Shown piece after piece: positions 12,569 to 24,100 of a DNA stretch of 64,000 nucleotides. Source of the DNA: Phragmites australis (taxonomy: Eukaryota; Streptophyta; Magnoliopsida; Poales; Poaceae); the NCBI RefSeq assembly GCF_958298935.1, contig NC_084927.1:37018501-37082500 (forward strand). Direction: 5' to 3'. The first letter of the stretch is position 1. Each line of letters opens with the position of its first letter. Position numbers and translations under genes: made by a program. A model generated the notes under the pieces. That model worked only from the letters and a program-made list of their open reading frames with translations, had not been told where the DNA came from and did no database searches.

Positions 12569-15500
12569 ATGGATTCGGGCTCTAGCAAGCCCGAGGAGGT
12601 CGCCGCCTATCAGAGAAGCGAGGCCAAGGAGGCGATGCTGCAGTCCATGCTCTCTTCGCTCCTCGACGACCCCATACTCGTGGATGTCCCCAGGAAACCC
12701 TCCCTCGTCGACGTCGACACGCTGATGAACCTCGAGCTCGGCAGTGCCATGAGGGTGACCGCGTGAAGCTGGACAACACCTCCTTCGGTACACATGACCC
12801 CCTTCAGACCTCACATTTTGTTATCAATCTTTCATCAAATTTCCATCCATTAGATCCACAAATCGTGCATCACGTCGTAATTCACCTCAGTTTATTCATC
12901 TGCTTCTTTTCTCCATGTGGAAGATGTTGCAATGTTGAACTATGCGACGGTCAAGGATCTGAAGCTGGCTATCAGGAGGAAGATAAATGAAATAGAACAA
13001 GAACAGATGGGCCATCGTCATATCTCATGGTGAGCAAACAACCTTTTGTGTGGCAATGGCATGCCTCTAATTGGTTTATATTGTGCATTACTCGTTGTGA
13101 TGTTTGGTTCTTTGGCGTCTACTTATCTAAAACTATTGAAATGCTGCCAATGGATCTTCACTACTTAATAACTCATATAACGGACACTTAGGCAATTTAT
13201 GGACCAACCTAGGGTACTACTGCATTGGATGTGCCGCAGTGTATATATTGATGAGGGACATTAAGAAACCAAGCTGAAGTTTTTTTAGATTTTGGGTTTG
13301 ATTTTGCACTGAGATTGACCTGTTTAGGCTTGAATGGTTGAACACGTGTACAACTGTACACAAAGCTAGACAAGCCCTGCTAAATTTTATTTACAAGCCC
13401 TTCGTATCATAGTTTTTAAAATTTGGAGAATATAATTTTCCAACATTGTTTTGTAGAATTAGTTTGAGCTCATACTGTATAAACTAAGAAGTTGTTGATC
13501 AAATTTTGTTTTAAAATTGTTTAGAAGTACACAAGCCAGTACTTTCTACAGTCTGCTAATTAAATACATGATATCCATAGGTTCTAGCTTCCTGAAGCTT
13601 TTCTTGAAGCCTTTTTCAGGTGCCTTCCAAAGTATGATCCAATTTCCTTGATTTCCATGTAGCTTCATATCTGATAACATTTTTACCAAACAATATGTGC
13701 AGTAGTACTCACTGAAAAAGGTTTCTGATATTAGTATTTAGTACCACATAACAGAAAGTGGGATACCTATTTGTTAGAGTAAGCTTATTTTGAAGTATGA
13801 GGATTGCATTGCTGTTATGATAAACTATATATTTTTGGATTGGTCTACTGTTTTATTTATGTAGAGATATAGCAGAAAAATTAAGAACCCCATAATATGT
13901 TTGTGCTTTTGCAACTATATGGTTTAACCCTGTCTATATGTTCTGTTAAAAACTCTAGCCATAGGACTAATTGGGGATTGTATCTTTATGATCTTAATTA
14001 GGCTGAATGAAAATATGAAATGGCCTATTGGCCTTTTGTCACAATGAACCACCACCACTCCTCTGAAGGTGTACTTACCAAACCTTCTTATCTTTAATAA
14101 TATAGCATCATGATATTGTGGTACTTGGTAGTTCTGAAGTTTAGTTATGCTGTGTTCATGAGGTAACGTGTAACGCATCCTTGGTTAGGTTTATAATTCA
14201 TCTCTAGGCTGCAAACCGCTGTGTTTTCATCCTTTTCTCCAATGAGGAGACTATTATACTTTTGGTTCGTAGCATTTTTGGAACCATTTGTCTGATTGTT
14301 TAGGACAATGAGAATTCTGAACTCTACTTTGTGTTTTATTGATTCTTGTGCCCCTTTATCATATTATTTCTGTTTGATCCCGGAAGCATGTCTGGGAAAA
14401 CTACTGCCTGACACATCATCATGAGAAGTTGATAGATAACAATTCTGTACTTTCTTCTTATGGCGTAATAACTCCAAGGTAGTTCTTCCATTAAGAATAA
14501 CAAAGTTTTGGCATGTATTTTTAACGAAAATGTGTTGCTTCAAAGTACATTTTAGCAACATTCCGATTAAATTGATTCCGAATTTAAACATGTGAAAAAG
14601 AACATAACAACCAACAACATATATCATATGAACTAACATGAGCATTTCAAAAACGAGTATTACTGAACATATGCTACTCATGTTCAAAAAAGAACATATA
14701 TGGCAGTTGACATAAAGAGGTGAAATAACACATGAACTAAAGTAACAAGTGTTAAACTAAAAGGATTGTTCTCAATGCGGGTTTCCGAATTAACGGCCAT
14801 CCAACACATGTTAAGTTTTACTGATTAGTGTGACAAATTCACCACTAGAGATAGGCCGAGCTACTAAGTTAAAGATCAGGTATAAATAGCAAATTTCTCT
14901 TCAATAAGCTCAACAGATCAGTACCAGACGACCAACCAGAGGACTAGTAAGGCCAAGCTATAGGGCACAAAGCAGCAGGGAGCCAAGATGCCCACCAACA
15001 GAGCCCAAGCTCTCAAACAGAGCACCCAGTAGAGCAAAGACACTAAATAGAGGCAACAGGGAGCCAAAGTGCTCACCACTAGAGCACACAACAATTGCTA
15101 GATACAGCTACCAATCACAAGATCAGAACTAGTGATCACAGCCTAGCTCAAGTGCACAATTGACATACTAATCAAACTTAGCTTGGTATCATCACATAGC
15201 ATCACAATCACCTCTTTTAGCATGCAAACTTAAAATTGACAGTGAAAGTAAAACAATGCATGCTAGACAGTAAACAAGAGGGAGGAATTGAATAGGCTTA
15301 CTGTCTAGAGAGGAAGAGGATGACAAGGCACGCAAAAGCATTGTCCTAGAAAACAGAGACTCCCCCTCTATGCTGAGGTTGATGGGGAGAATGTTCTTGG
15401 AGATAACAATGCCGGTATGCCGTCTGCAGGGCACACTACAGACAGCAGTCGAGGAGCAAAGAACACCGCAACAGCAAGAGTCTAGCTTCGGGCTAGGGAG

Positions 15501-16496
15501 GAGAAGCCAAACACCAATCCAAAATGATCAACACCGGAGTGTGATCACCACGGACAAAGCATGCTTGCATAACAGCTCTAACACAGAGAAGCAACACGCA
15601 CGACGCGAAGACCATGCGCCCAAAGATGACACGCGCAACCTCCACCTGCAGAAACACGTGCACGAAGGCACGTCACAGACCACCACAACACCTTCACCGC
15701 CACGGCCGAGCAACACGACCACGCACAGCCCGGCGACCCAACTCCACCGCGCACCGAGCGCACAAGAGCACCACGCCCGCGCCTGCACAGACCGATAAGG
15801 GCAAGCTGACGGGGCACTCGACCGGTGGAAGAGCACCAACACGCCAGGAGCATCCTTGCTGGAGCGGACACGGCACGACACCGAGAGAGTACCGGCGGAG
15901 AGAGGGAAATGAGAGCAGAGAGGAGGAGGTGGAGAGACCCCCAGGAGATTAGATCCGAAGGAGAGGAACCACTCGACTTTATCTATAAGCACGAGCGCAC
16001 GAACTTCCCCTCCAAATCCGCCAGAGCGGAATGGAACACCGGATAGGGTGGAGGCCCCCACATTGAGTGGCGGCGACGGCTCCCCGTGGGAGCTCGCTCG
16101 ATGCATGGAGCAAACAGCCGGGCCGGGTGGGCTGTTCGGCCACTTGGGCCTGGAAGCGGCCCACTGGTCAAGGCCTTTCTTTTTTTTTTTGGAATTTACT
16201 CGAATCCAAATTTGACTTCAATCTCAAATTCGAATTTTAAAGAAAAACCCCTCAAATTCTAATAAAATGTTGGTGTTTACTCCTCGAAGACCAAATAAGG
16301 TGGTCAGTTACAACAAGAGTATTCCACTTGCTTATCTTAGGTAGTAACCAAATATCAACTTGATTTTAGCTGTTTGAATTTGACCTCATCTCTGCTCTGT
16401 TGGTCCAGGTCTGTTTCTCACCACACATCATGTCCAGAGTGCATCGAAAGCACTCTAGAAGAAGGATTCTTCCATGGCCTAAGCAGGAAATTGTGA
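12569..16496 (+). pseudogene. SNRNP25: U11/U12 snRNP 25 kDa protein (SNRNP25), decayed copy
   Basis: The family protein is a ubiquitin-like-fold subunit of the minor (U12-type) spliceosome. Exon 1 (12569-12787) encodes MDSGSSKPEEVAAYQRSEAK through LGSAMRVT, then an apparent 1-base loss at about 12761 gives an immediate TGA; the family sequence (KLDNTSF) resumes in the next frame. Exon 2 (12924-13029) encodes VAMLNYATVKDLKLAIRRK and EQEQMGHRHIS. Exon 3 (about 14383-14478) encodes HVWENYCLTHHHEKLID and SVLSSYG but has no AG acceptor in the right phase and loses about 4 bases near its end. Exon 4 (16409-16496) encodes SPHIMSRVHRKHSRRR and then, after about 8 missing bases, FFHGLSRKL and a stop. 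Several independent lesions make a functional product unlikely. Lesion sizes rest on remembered family sequence. Confidence 0.8.
14479..16408. other. last intron of SNRNP25 copy, enlarged by unidentified repeat
   Basis: The intron between exons 3 and 4 is about 1.9 kb. 14.7-15.2 kb has repeated phrases such as GGGAGCCAA and AGAGCAC; 15.3-16.17 kb is GC-rich (60% or so by eye) with many spurious open frames on both strands. This looks like a transposon insertion, but I found neither terminal repeats nor a protein domain. Confidence 0.4.
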
Positions 16497-17468
16497 TCCC
16501 ACTTCATGATTTTGAAGCTAGAGAAACCATTAAAGCCAGTGTCAAGGCGTGATCAGTATCATCATGTTCCCACAGGAAGCAGTGTGGTCACTTCAGATAT
16601 GGAGGGTCCTCCAAGCTTTAACCATGTCAACAAAAAGGAAGCATATTTCATGCAAGCGACGTTTTGCGGGCATGTCGTGTATTCTTATTTCGGAGTTGCT
16701 CTAAACAGTGTGTTGCAATATTTCACTATTTCAATTCAACCGTCTGATTTTGTAAGTCAGCTAGGCTAGGACTCTTGTTAATTGAGCCATATGTCTGACT
16801 GAGGTTCAGACATTTCAGTTTTCAGATCAATTAACCAACGTACGACAATCTGCAATGCATAAACAATTGATATAAACATACACTTTTGTGAGACCAAACA
16901 CAAGGAAGCGAAACCAAACGTATGAACATATAGAACAAAATAAGAGCATTTCCCAGGGGAACGCTAGCTAACAAGTTCAACAAAAGTGGTCACAGGGCTT
17001 CAATCCTGAAAGGCTGAAACGAAAAACTAGCAGTGATACAGAAATTATACTCCTGCAGTCTTGCTGAAACTACAAGACACAACACAGGAGAGAGAAGTCT
17101 CAACAGGTGAGCAGCACCCAAGGAAGCAGCAGGCAGACAGAAAGATAGCTACTCCTTTTTCTGGAAGCCACAAAAGGGAGAGACAAGTTGGACACAACTG
17201 TGCTCTTGCCCCAAACACATTAGAACAACAACCAGTCCCCCGGGCTCACTGCACCACACTGTTGTACTCCTACTTGTTAGCATGCATGCAGTGCACTACT
17301 ACCACTTGAGGACCACACTTGAGCCCGGCAACATGCATGCTAATGCCTCTGCAGCTGCACACCTGCATGCTGATCCATATCCAAGGACAACACTACCACT
17401 ACTTCTGATCATCAGAGACATAAAGTCAGTCACAGACACATTGTTCCCAATGAGCAGTGCTAGCTCTC
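16497..17468. other. intergenic between SNRNP25 copy and WUS; WUS 3' flank
   Basis: I see no gene, RNA or convincing repeat. The part next to 17469 must include the WUS 3' UTR, but no polyadenylation signal was singled out. Confidence 0.5.
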
Positions 17469-18594
17469 TCACATGGTCCCTGCAGGTGCAGGGTAAGGGG
17501 AGCACCAGGAGCTGAGGCTGAGCTCCAAGGACGCCCCTACCCTTGCTGCTGCTGATGCATCTTGGCCGGTGGGCAACTGGCTGTTGCTGTAAAAGCTGTA
17601 CTGCTCTGGCAGCTGCAGCAGCTGGTGGTGCTGCTGGATTGTAACTGAAGTGGTAGTGGCAGTTGTGGCAGTGTCACCCCAGTACGGGAGGTTGCGCAGG
17701 TAGCTGCCGCCGCGGATGGCTTCGCTTGGGCCTCCGTGCCGCGGGCGCGGGTGGGTGTTGTCGCCGGTGGGGAAGAGCGGCAGTGTCTCGGGCGCCAGCG
17801 TCGTCGCCGCCGACGGCGAGAAGCATTCCCACTGCGACGTGGGGCCGGTGCTGCCATGGTGACCACCCGTGCTCCTCACGCCCATGTAGTCCTGCACGCA
17901 CCGAACAATGTGGTAACACATACGCCGGAATTAACGTGTGAACGTGTGTAACTGCGTACAAGCCTGCCCAATTACCTGCAGGAAGCATGTCTCCGTGGCC
18001 ATGGCAGTGTTGTCCCTACCGGCACTTGTGTCCAGCTGCATAGCCGAGGCGCCGCCATTGCCGGTGTACAAGCCGAAGGTGGAGGAGGGAGACGCCATGG
18101 CCGCGCCTGATGATGCCCACATGCACGCGACCATGCATCACCATTTGCAATCACGTTTGGAGCACGCCAAAGGCTGAACCGTGAAGATCAAAGCAGCGCG
18201 TACCTGAAGGCGACACCGAGAGGACACCGAGGTGGCTGGCGTCGGCGGCGGAGGTGTTGACATCGAGGTTGGTGAGTCGCCTCTTATGCCGCTCTCGCGC
18301 CTTGTGGTTCTGGAACCAGTAGAAGACGTTCTTGCCCTCGATCTTGCCGTGCTGGCGCAGCATGGTGGTGATGCGCTGGATCTGCTCCGAGTTGGGCGAC
18401 CGGATGCCGCAGCCGTAATAGAGCTCCTTCAGTATCTTGAGCTGCTCCGACGTCGGCGTCCACCGCGACCCGCTCGTCCGGCACACGGCCACGCTGCCGC
18501 CACAGCCCGCTCCTCCTCCACCACCACCACTCCACCCGCCCACATTGGCAGTCATGCCTTCGCCTCCCCCACTGACTTGCCTCTGCTGCTGCAT
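17469..18594 (-). CDS. WUS: WUSCHEL-clade WOX homeodomain transcription factor
   Basis: Three exons join in phase: 18204-18594, 17976-18106 and 17469-17891, giving 314 residues. A Gly-rich N-terminus precedes the enlarged WOX homeodomain at about residues 42-107, with recognition helix [14 protein letters not shown]. The WUS-box TLPLFP lies at about 210-215 and the EAR-like repressor motif LELSL at about 296-300 near the C-terminus. Both motifs together mark the WUS clade proper (rice WOX1/TAB1, maize WUS1/2) rather than WOX2-5. The protein is a nuclear regulator of shoot, axillary and floral meristem stem cells. The start is the only in-frame ATG near the expected N-terminus (MQQQRQ). Exon 1/2 and 2/3 junctions (GGC split; CAG/GAC) are clean GT-AG. 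One change stands out: ERHKRRL where grass WUS proteins I recall have ERQKRRL. No inactivating lesion is seen. Confidence 0.95.
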
Positions 18595-19110
18595 TGTTCT
18601 TGTGCTTGCCTGTGTGGCTGTGATCTATGTCAAGAAGGAAGAAGGGTTTGGCCTGGGCTTGGAGGAGAGGCATGAGGATGGTATGTAAAGAAGGGAGGAT
18701 GCATCTAGGGGCTAGGAGCTAGCATGCAGTAGGATTGTAGGTGCTAGGTGCATGGTGGTAGGGTGATATAGGTTGAGGCTGAGAGGATCATGGGGATATC
18801 TTTTGGAGAGGGACCGGGGACGAGTGACACACGAGGGGAGGGGGCTTGCATTGGCCGCTTCAGTTGGAAGAGGGTGAGAGAGAGAGAGAGAGAGAGTGAG
18901 AGAGAGAATGCCGAGCATGGAGAGGAGGGGCATGTGAGGAGTATGCAGAGGGTGTAGAAGGCCAGGCTCCTCTAATGGCAACTGCTTCCTCAACCTAGCT
19001 TGGGTGGCCAGGCCTCTTCCAGCCGGTGCAAAGGCTACCCATGCAACCATGCCATACCACTGGTGCAGCCGCGCAGCATGCTAGCTAGTGAATCATTGCT
19101 CTTGCAGTTC

Positions 19111-19154
<44 letters not shown>

Positions 19155-19530
19155 GCAAAGGAACAAGCTGAGCCGTGTCCATACTGCATGGATCGAGCTG
19201 GGTTCGGGGCAAACCATAATTGTGATGTGAGAGTTGATACGCGCGCCTTGGATCTTGCCTGCTTCTACTGAACAATAATGCCGACCTGTTGGTCAGATTG
19301 ACTGGAAATTTCCTTCCTTCTGCCATGAAAACCCCAAGTACTAGACCATTTGGATTTGTTCTATTTGTTTGCAAAGATCTTGAAATTCTTGTGTTACAAC
19401 ACCAAATGGACTGCTCAAGAATTGATTTGGATAAATGACATATCAAACAAGCGAGGCAAACATGCCGGGGATGGACGGCAAACAAAGCAACTAAGTTATT
19501 AGCCACTCATCCTGTGATGAACTGTGACAA
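18595..19530 (-). promoter_or_regulatory. WUS upstream region with GA and CT microsatellites
   Basis: Upstream of the WUS start are a (GA)n tract at about 18876-18908 and an uninterrupted (CT)n tract at about 19114-19150, the only long dinucleotide runs nearby. GA/CT repeats are known binding sites of plant BPC/GAGA factors; a role in WUS control here is inference. No coding sequence was recognised. Confidence 0.45.
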
Positions 19531-19625
19531 TATTTTTTTTCGGGAAAAACGGCAGGAGTTATGCCTCAATTAATTAAGAAGAGAATCATAGTTAACTGAA
19601 ATACAATCAGAGCCGCCCCCAGCAG
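19531..19625 (-). mobile_element. 3' tail of a LINE-type retrotransposon
   Basis: A T-rich run followed by CGGGAAAAACGGCAGGAGTT reads on the minus strand as a 3' UTR ending in a short poly(A), a form common for 5'-truncated plant LINEs. No ORF is preserved. Assignment is by resemblance only. Confidence 0.4.
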
Positions 19626-19857
19626 CAGAAAATCCTACGGCCCAAGGTGGCCAGACAATGCGTCAATATCAATACCTCACCCCTCTAAAAAAGTGTGACT
19701 CATCTAGTTGATGTCTTCTAAATTGAGGGTTGCAACCTCTTCCGGTTGTTTTGTGGAGTTCTGGAAAATGAGTCTATTTCATTCTTTCTAAACATTGTAC
19801 ATGATGTAAATAAAAAAATCAGTGAGACCCCTTTGACGTGCTCTTGGCGTAGCCTAA

Positions 19858-20957
19858 GAGCAACTCCAACAGCACATTCATATTTTACCTTTCATATTCT
19901 CACATAGATTGTCATCTAAAAATATTTCGTCTCTATATTACTCCACTACTCCAACAGCACATCTATATTTCACCATCTATATTCTCTCTCTAATTTTTTA
20001 ATAGTATTCTATAACTAACAATATATTCGTGGACCCACGTATCATTCTCTCTTTCAGTCTCGCCCTCTCCTTCTCGTCCAACGCTCCTCGCACGGGCACA
20101 AGCGGCAAACTCGCACGCCGCAGCACGAGGCGATGCCTCCGCCGGGGCAGGGGCTGGCGCGCTACGGCTCCGCCCCAGGCTCGCTCCTTGCCGCCATCGT
20201 CGACTCCATCACTCGCGGTGCCGAGGCTGCGCCGCCGCTGCCCGTGAGCTGGTTCTTCTCTGACGAGGCGTCTGGTCTCACCTCCTGCAAGTCCAGCTGC
20301 CAGACAGACGACGGTCGCCCCGCCCTCCACGCATAACCGGGCGGCGACGAGTTCGTGCACGCAACCCCGTGTGCGCCCTTCTCTCTCCCTCTGGATCGAG
20401 CCGCCGACGCTCGGGGCGAAGCAGGGCCAAAGCTCAGACTTAGATTCCCTTCTATTTTACCACCCTCCCCATCGATTCACCGGCGCAAGATCCATCCCCA
20501 GGTGTCAGATTCCCGTCTTGAGCTGGTTGAGGCGCATCTCCCTGTTCTTGGTGCTGTTGGATTGGTTTTTGGGAGCTGTTTTTTGTGGTGGATTTTTTGA
20601 ATTCGATTGGGGGAGATGGGGTTCTTGCGGTCCATGTATTGAGCATTTTGATCGAATTCTTGTGGGTTTCTATGGCAAATTTTGGGCTGTGGAAGCAGGG
20701 GTGGAGGTGGGTGCTGTCCCAGAAGCACATCCTGGTGTGGGGATCTGGGAGGAGCGGGGCGGCTCCTTCCCGTCCAGCTGCTCCGGAAGGTGGTGTGAGG
20801 AGAGAGGCACGCCAGATTTGGCGTTGGAGAGGAGCGGGATGGCGAGGCCGGTAAAATAGCGTACGAGTTGGCAAGTCTGTTGAAGACGGAAAATGGTCAT
20901 TTTTAACGTTTCAGTCGATGGATGGCAGGCGTGTCGGCGATGTTTTTGGAGATGCTC
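19858..20957. mobile_element. Harbinger-like element carrying host gene fragments (Pack-type)
   Basis: Terminal inverted repeats GAGCAACTCCAACAG (left) and GAGCATCTCCAAAAAC (right, opposite strand) are flanked by TAA on both sides (19855-19857, 20958-20960), as for PIF/Harbinger insertions. The 1.1 kb interior is GC-rich between AT-rich ends and carries no transposase, but does carry sequence resembling the first exon of a bHLH gene and further gene-like sequence at 20.4-20.85 kb. This is the structure of a transduplicating, non-autonomous element. Confidence 0.6.
20133..20336 (+). pseudogene. bHLH transcription-factor first-exon fragment inside the Harbinger-like element
   Basis: The 67-residue frame begins MPPPGQGLARYGSAPGSLL and includes FFSDEASGLTSCKSS. 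The GLARYGSAPGS(L/F)LA(A/S)IADS block and a following FFS...SSGLTS block characterise the N-terminal region of the plant bHLH122/bHLH130 (FBH-type) group. The bHLH domain itself is absent, and the frame stops at an in-frame TAA. It is enclosed by the terminal repeats of the element at 19858-20957, so it is most simply a captured fragment. Expression is unknown. Confidence 0.55.
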
Positions 20958-20960
20958 TAA

Positions 20961-21172
20961 GACCATCTCCAACAGCTACCTCAAATTTTCATCCTCAAAA
21001 TACTATTACAGCATCCCCTATCACTATTATAGCATCCTCTATCCCTAACACTGTAGCAGTACTGTATCACTGGATAGAGGATCTGTTGGAGATGGATTTC
21101 TAGTGCTACATTATACCGCAAAACACTGTAGCACTGGAATCCTCAAATTTGGAGACTCCGTTGGAGATGGCC
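20961..21172. mobile_element. Tourist-like MITE, 212 bp
   Basis: TIRs GACCATCTCCAACAGCTACC and GGCCATCTCCAACGGAGTCT (opposite strand) enclose 212 bp flanked by TAA (20958-20960 and 21173-21175). The left TAA is also the right flank of the neighbouring 1.1 kb element, so the two insertions abut at one target site. No coding capacity. Confidence 0.75.
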
Positions 21173-21175
21173 TAA

Positions 21176-24100
21176 GAAGTCTTATGCTATCTGCATGCGG
21201 TATTTTGTAGATGTGACATGTGGAGGCAAGTGAAGATGGTACATGGAGAGCACTTGTGACCAACCTTGAATGGTGATGCAACACTTAAGAATAAGGTGAG
21301 AGACCGTCTCTGGACGGATTTGACACAAAGAGCACTATGGTTGATACGGCATCCTCATCTGCAGTGAGGATTTTTTTTTTAAATGGGAGTCCATGTAAAA
21401 AAATTACACTTGTCTTTTGACTTTGCCTTCAGATAATATCTGATTCAAAAGGCGCAACAGAGCCCTTGAATTGTGCCAAATAAGCTGACTTTGCTGAGTA
21501 AGTGCCATCAGTTATCCACCGCCAAGTGATGGTGAACTATGACAGTAATTTTGGCTAGTAGATATGCAACAGAAAAATAGTAACCATGCATAAATTTGAC
21601 ACAATGATTCACGTGAAAAAGACATGTACAAGGTGAGAAGTAAATAGTCACGGGACCAACCATCCCACTCCAACTTTTCACTATCATTAAACAATAGGTA
21701 ATCTTCTATAGCATTTTAGAAACACATAACGGCAGCATAAATCCATCATGCACCAAGTTACAAATTTGGTATTTATGAACTAGCTACCAGTCTTCAAAAG
21801 AGCTAACAAGATTTGACTAAAATCAGCTAAAACAAAAAAGGGCTGTTTATGTCCACTTCGGTTATTGTTAGTTCATGTCTGTAAATTACTAGTCCAAATT
21901 GGGTGAAACTTGGTAAATTTCAGCTCATTCCAACAGCATTTGAACCCTAGAATTAATCATCAACCAAGGGTGCGCAACTCTGAGTTCATTGTACAAATAG
22001 CTAACATCTGATGCTCTAAAATGCTAGAGAAGAAGTGCAAAGTCATCATGCTAGTTAAATCTCTCCTTCACGCCTCTTTCTCATATATACTCTTATAGCA
22101 GCAGTCGATTAAAAGGGTTCGGAGCTAGATCTTTTTCCCAAAGAACGAATCAACGGTTCACAAACACTAACTCATTAATACTTGACATTTCGATCAAGAT
22201 CTAATTAAACTTTTAAAATTTTAAACGTTAATAGTTTTAAAAAATATTTAGCTTGAAAATATAAAAAACATACATGTGGATTTGTCTTAAAAATTATTTT
22301 TATAATATAATTTTTTATTCGATATTATAATTATATTCTAATAAAAAATATTAGTTAAAGTTATAAAAAATTAAAAAAATAAAAAAACTTCATGTATTTT
22401 TAATCGAATGGAATATAATGCTACTAATCGTGTAAGAAGTGATGGGAGCGGACCCGATTCATCTAACTTCACCTCGGTCAAATCAGAGAGTAACAATATC
22501 TTGGGAGAGGATGAACAGTAGCTCTGACGGCAAACAACATAGCGTGATACTGTAGTGACAGAACTGTAGCGAATCTATCAGTTACTGTAACTACTTTTTT
22601 ACTGTTTGCAACGTTATATCATCAAATCTGATTCATTTATCTCAAATCAATGATTTGTAGCTCGTTAAAATCACTAACATATTTTTAGTCAAATTAACTG
22701 CATGTTCACTCCAAGCCCTTTTTCCATCTTACTCCCTAGGGAACACGAGGATATCCTGTCATGATTGCTTCATGGACAAATGAACTTGAAGGTACACACG
22801 CCGTAGCAATAGCATGCATGCATCCAGCATTCCGCGCGCATTGAACTAACCGCGAGCTAGCCAGCGGCACACATTTTCAGTACCAATGCGTGCGTCGTAC
22901 GGTGCACTGCGGCATACTAGTACGATCCAAGATCAACTCGAGAGTTTCTGTGCAAGCAAGTTTATAGGTTAAAGTAAAATAATTTAACTTTTTATTTTTA
23001 AATTAAAACAGAAATAAAATAGCTCACTTAAATACAGTCAATATACCTATACTTTAACTTTATAAATTTTTAAAACTAAAAATACCTAACCTCAAGACTT
23101 TTTAGACCTAAAACTATACCAAACAAACCCTACGTCTAAATGTTCTTATGAACACATAAAATTATATGATGGCCTTTAAGATTGATAGAAAGGATTCGAA
23201 TAAAACTAGAAATTACAATATAGACCGATGATGTTGACGAACTCCAAGCCGCCGCTTGTGCTCCACCCGAGAAGATTCTGACCTGCAAGGTCGCCATCTC
23301 CAGCATCGATGACCTCAAGCAAAGGGAGCGAGGGGGCCTCCTTAGGTCAAAGGAGTGGAGGTTGAAGAAGGCTTTAGCCAGGGATCGACGTCGGCAATAG
23401 CCGGAGATCAACCCAAGCTTCGCCTAGATGATCCGCAGCCATGGCAGCACGTGAAGAAGATCCTGCTAGAGGCAAATCCAGATCTAGAGCACTGGAGAAG
23501 GAAGAGGAGGGGGAGCACCACCTGTCGAGGAGGAAACCGACGGGGACAACAATAGGCATTACGCCTACAACCACAATGGACATCAAGGAGCACAGATCCT
23601 TACCGGCGCCGGGGTAGGGGCAAATCGCCTCGCCGGAGAAGTTACTGTTGGGTTCGCTCTCAGGTAATGATCGGGTTTTGGTTCCCCGCTTTCTCCTTCT
23701 TGTTGCTGGGAAATGGGTGTCTGCAGCCTGATCATTTTGGTAAACTGGTGATCATCTCATGGACATTTCCAGCGGATTTAGCCCCGTTTGGAACACGATA
23801 ATTTCGTATGATTCTTGTGGGATTCCTACTTATTCGTACAAAATTCCAGCGTTTCAGCGGAGCTAAAGTGCTAAGACTTAGACCCCTTTGGAACGCAGGG
23901 TGTAAAAACGTAGAATAGTAAAAACAATAAATAGAATAGGAGTGCATGTGCAAACCATAAGATTAAAAAATACTTTTTTTTGAAAAAGTTGTTTGGATAA
24001 GTTGTTCTCATCTTCAATAGCCAATTAGGATGATTTGCCTTGGCCAAAAAAAATGAGGTTGGAGCGGATGCATGCATCCTATGTTTTTTGTGAAATCGGC

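Noticed and set aside
15528..16106. 192-codon minus-strand frame
   Set aside because: GC-rich repeat-like sequence with open frames on both strands and no recognisable domain.
17663..17988. Several plus- and minus-strand frames over WUS exon 3
   Set aside because: Shadows of the real WUS frame, which alone carries TLPLFP and LELSL.
23355..23555. 66-codon plus frame with PQPWQHVKKILLEANPDLEHW
   Set aside because: No recognised family, isolated in repeat-rich DNA, and overlapped by equal-length frames on the other strand.
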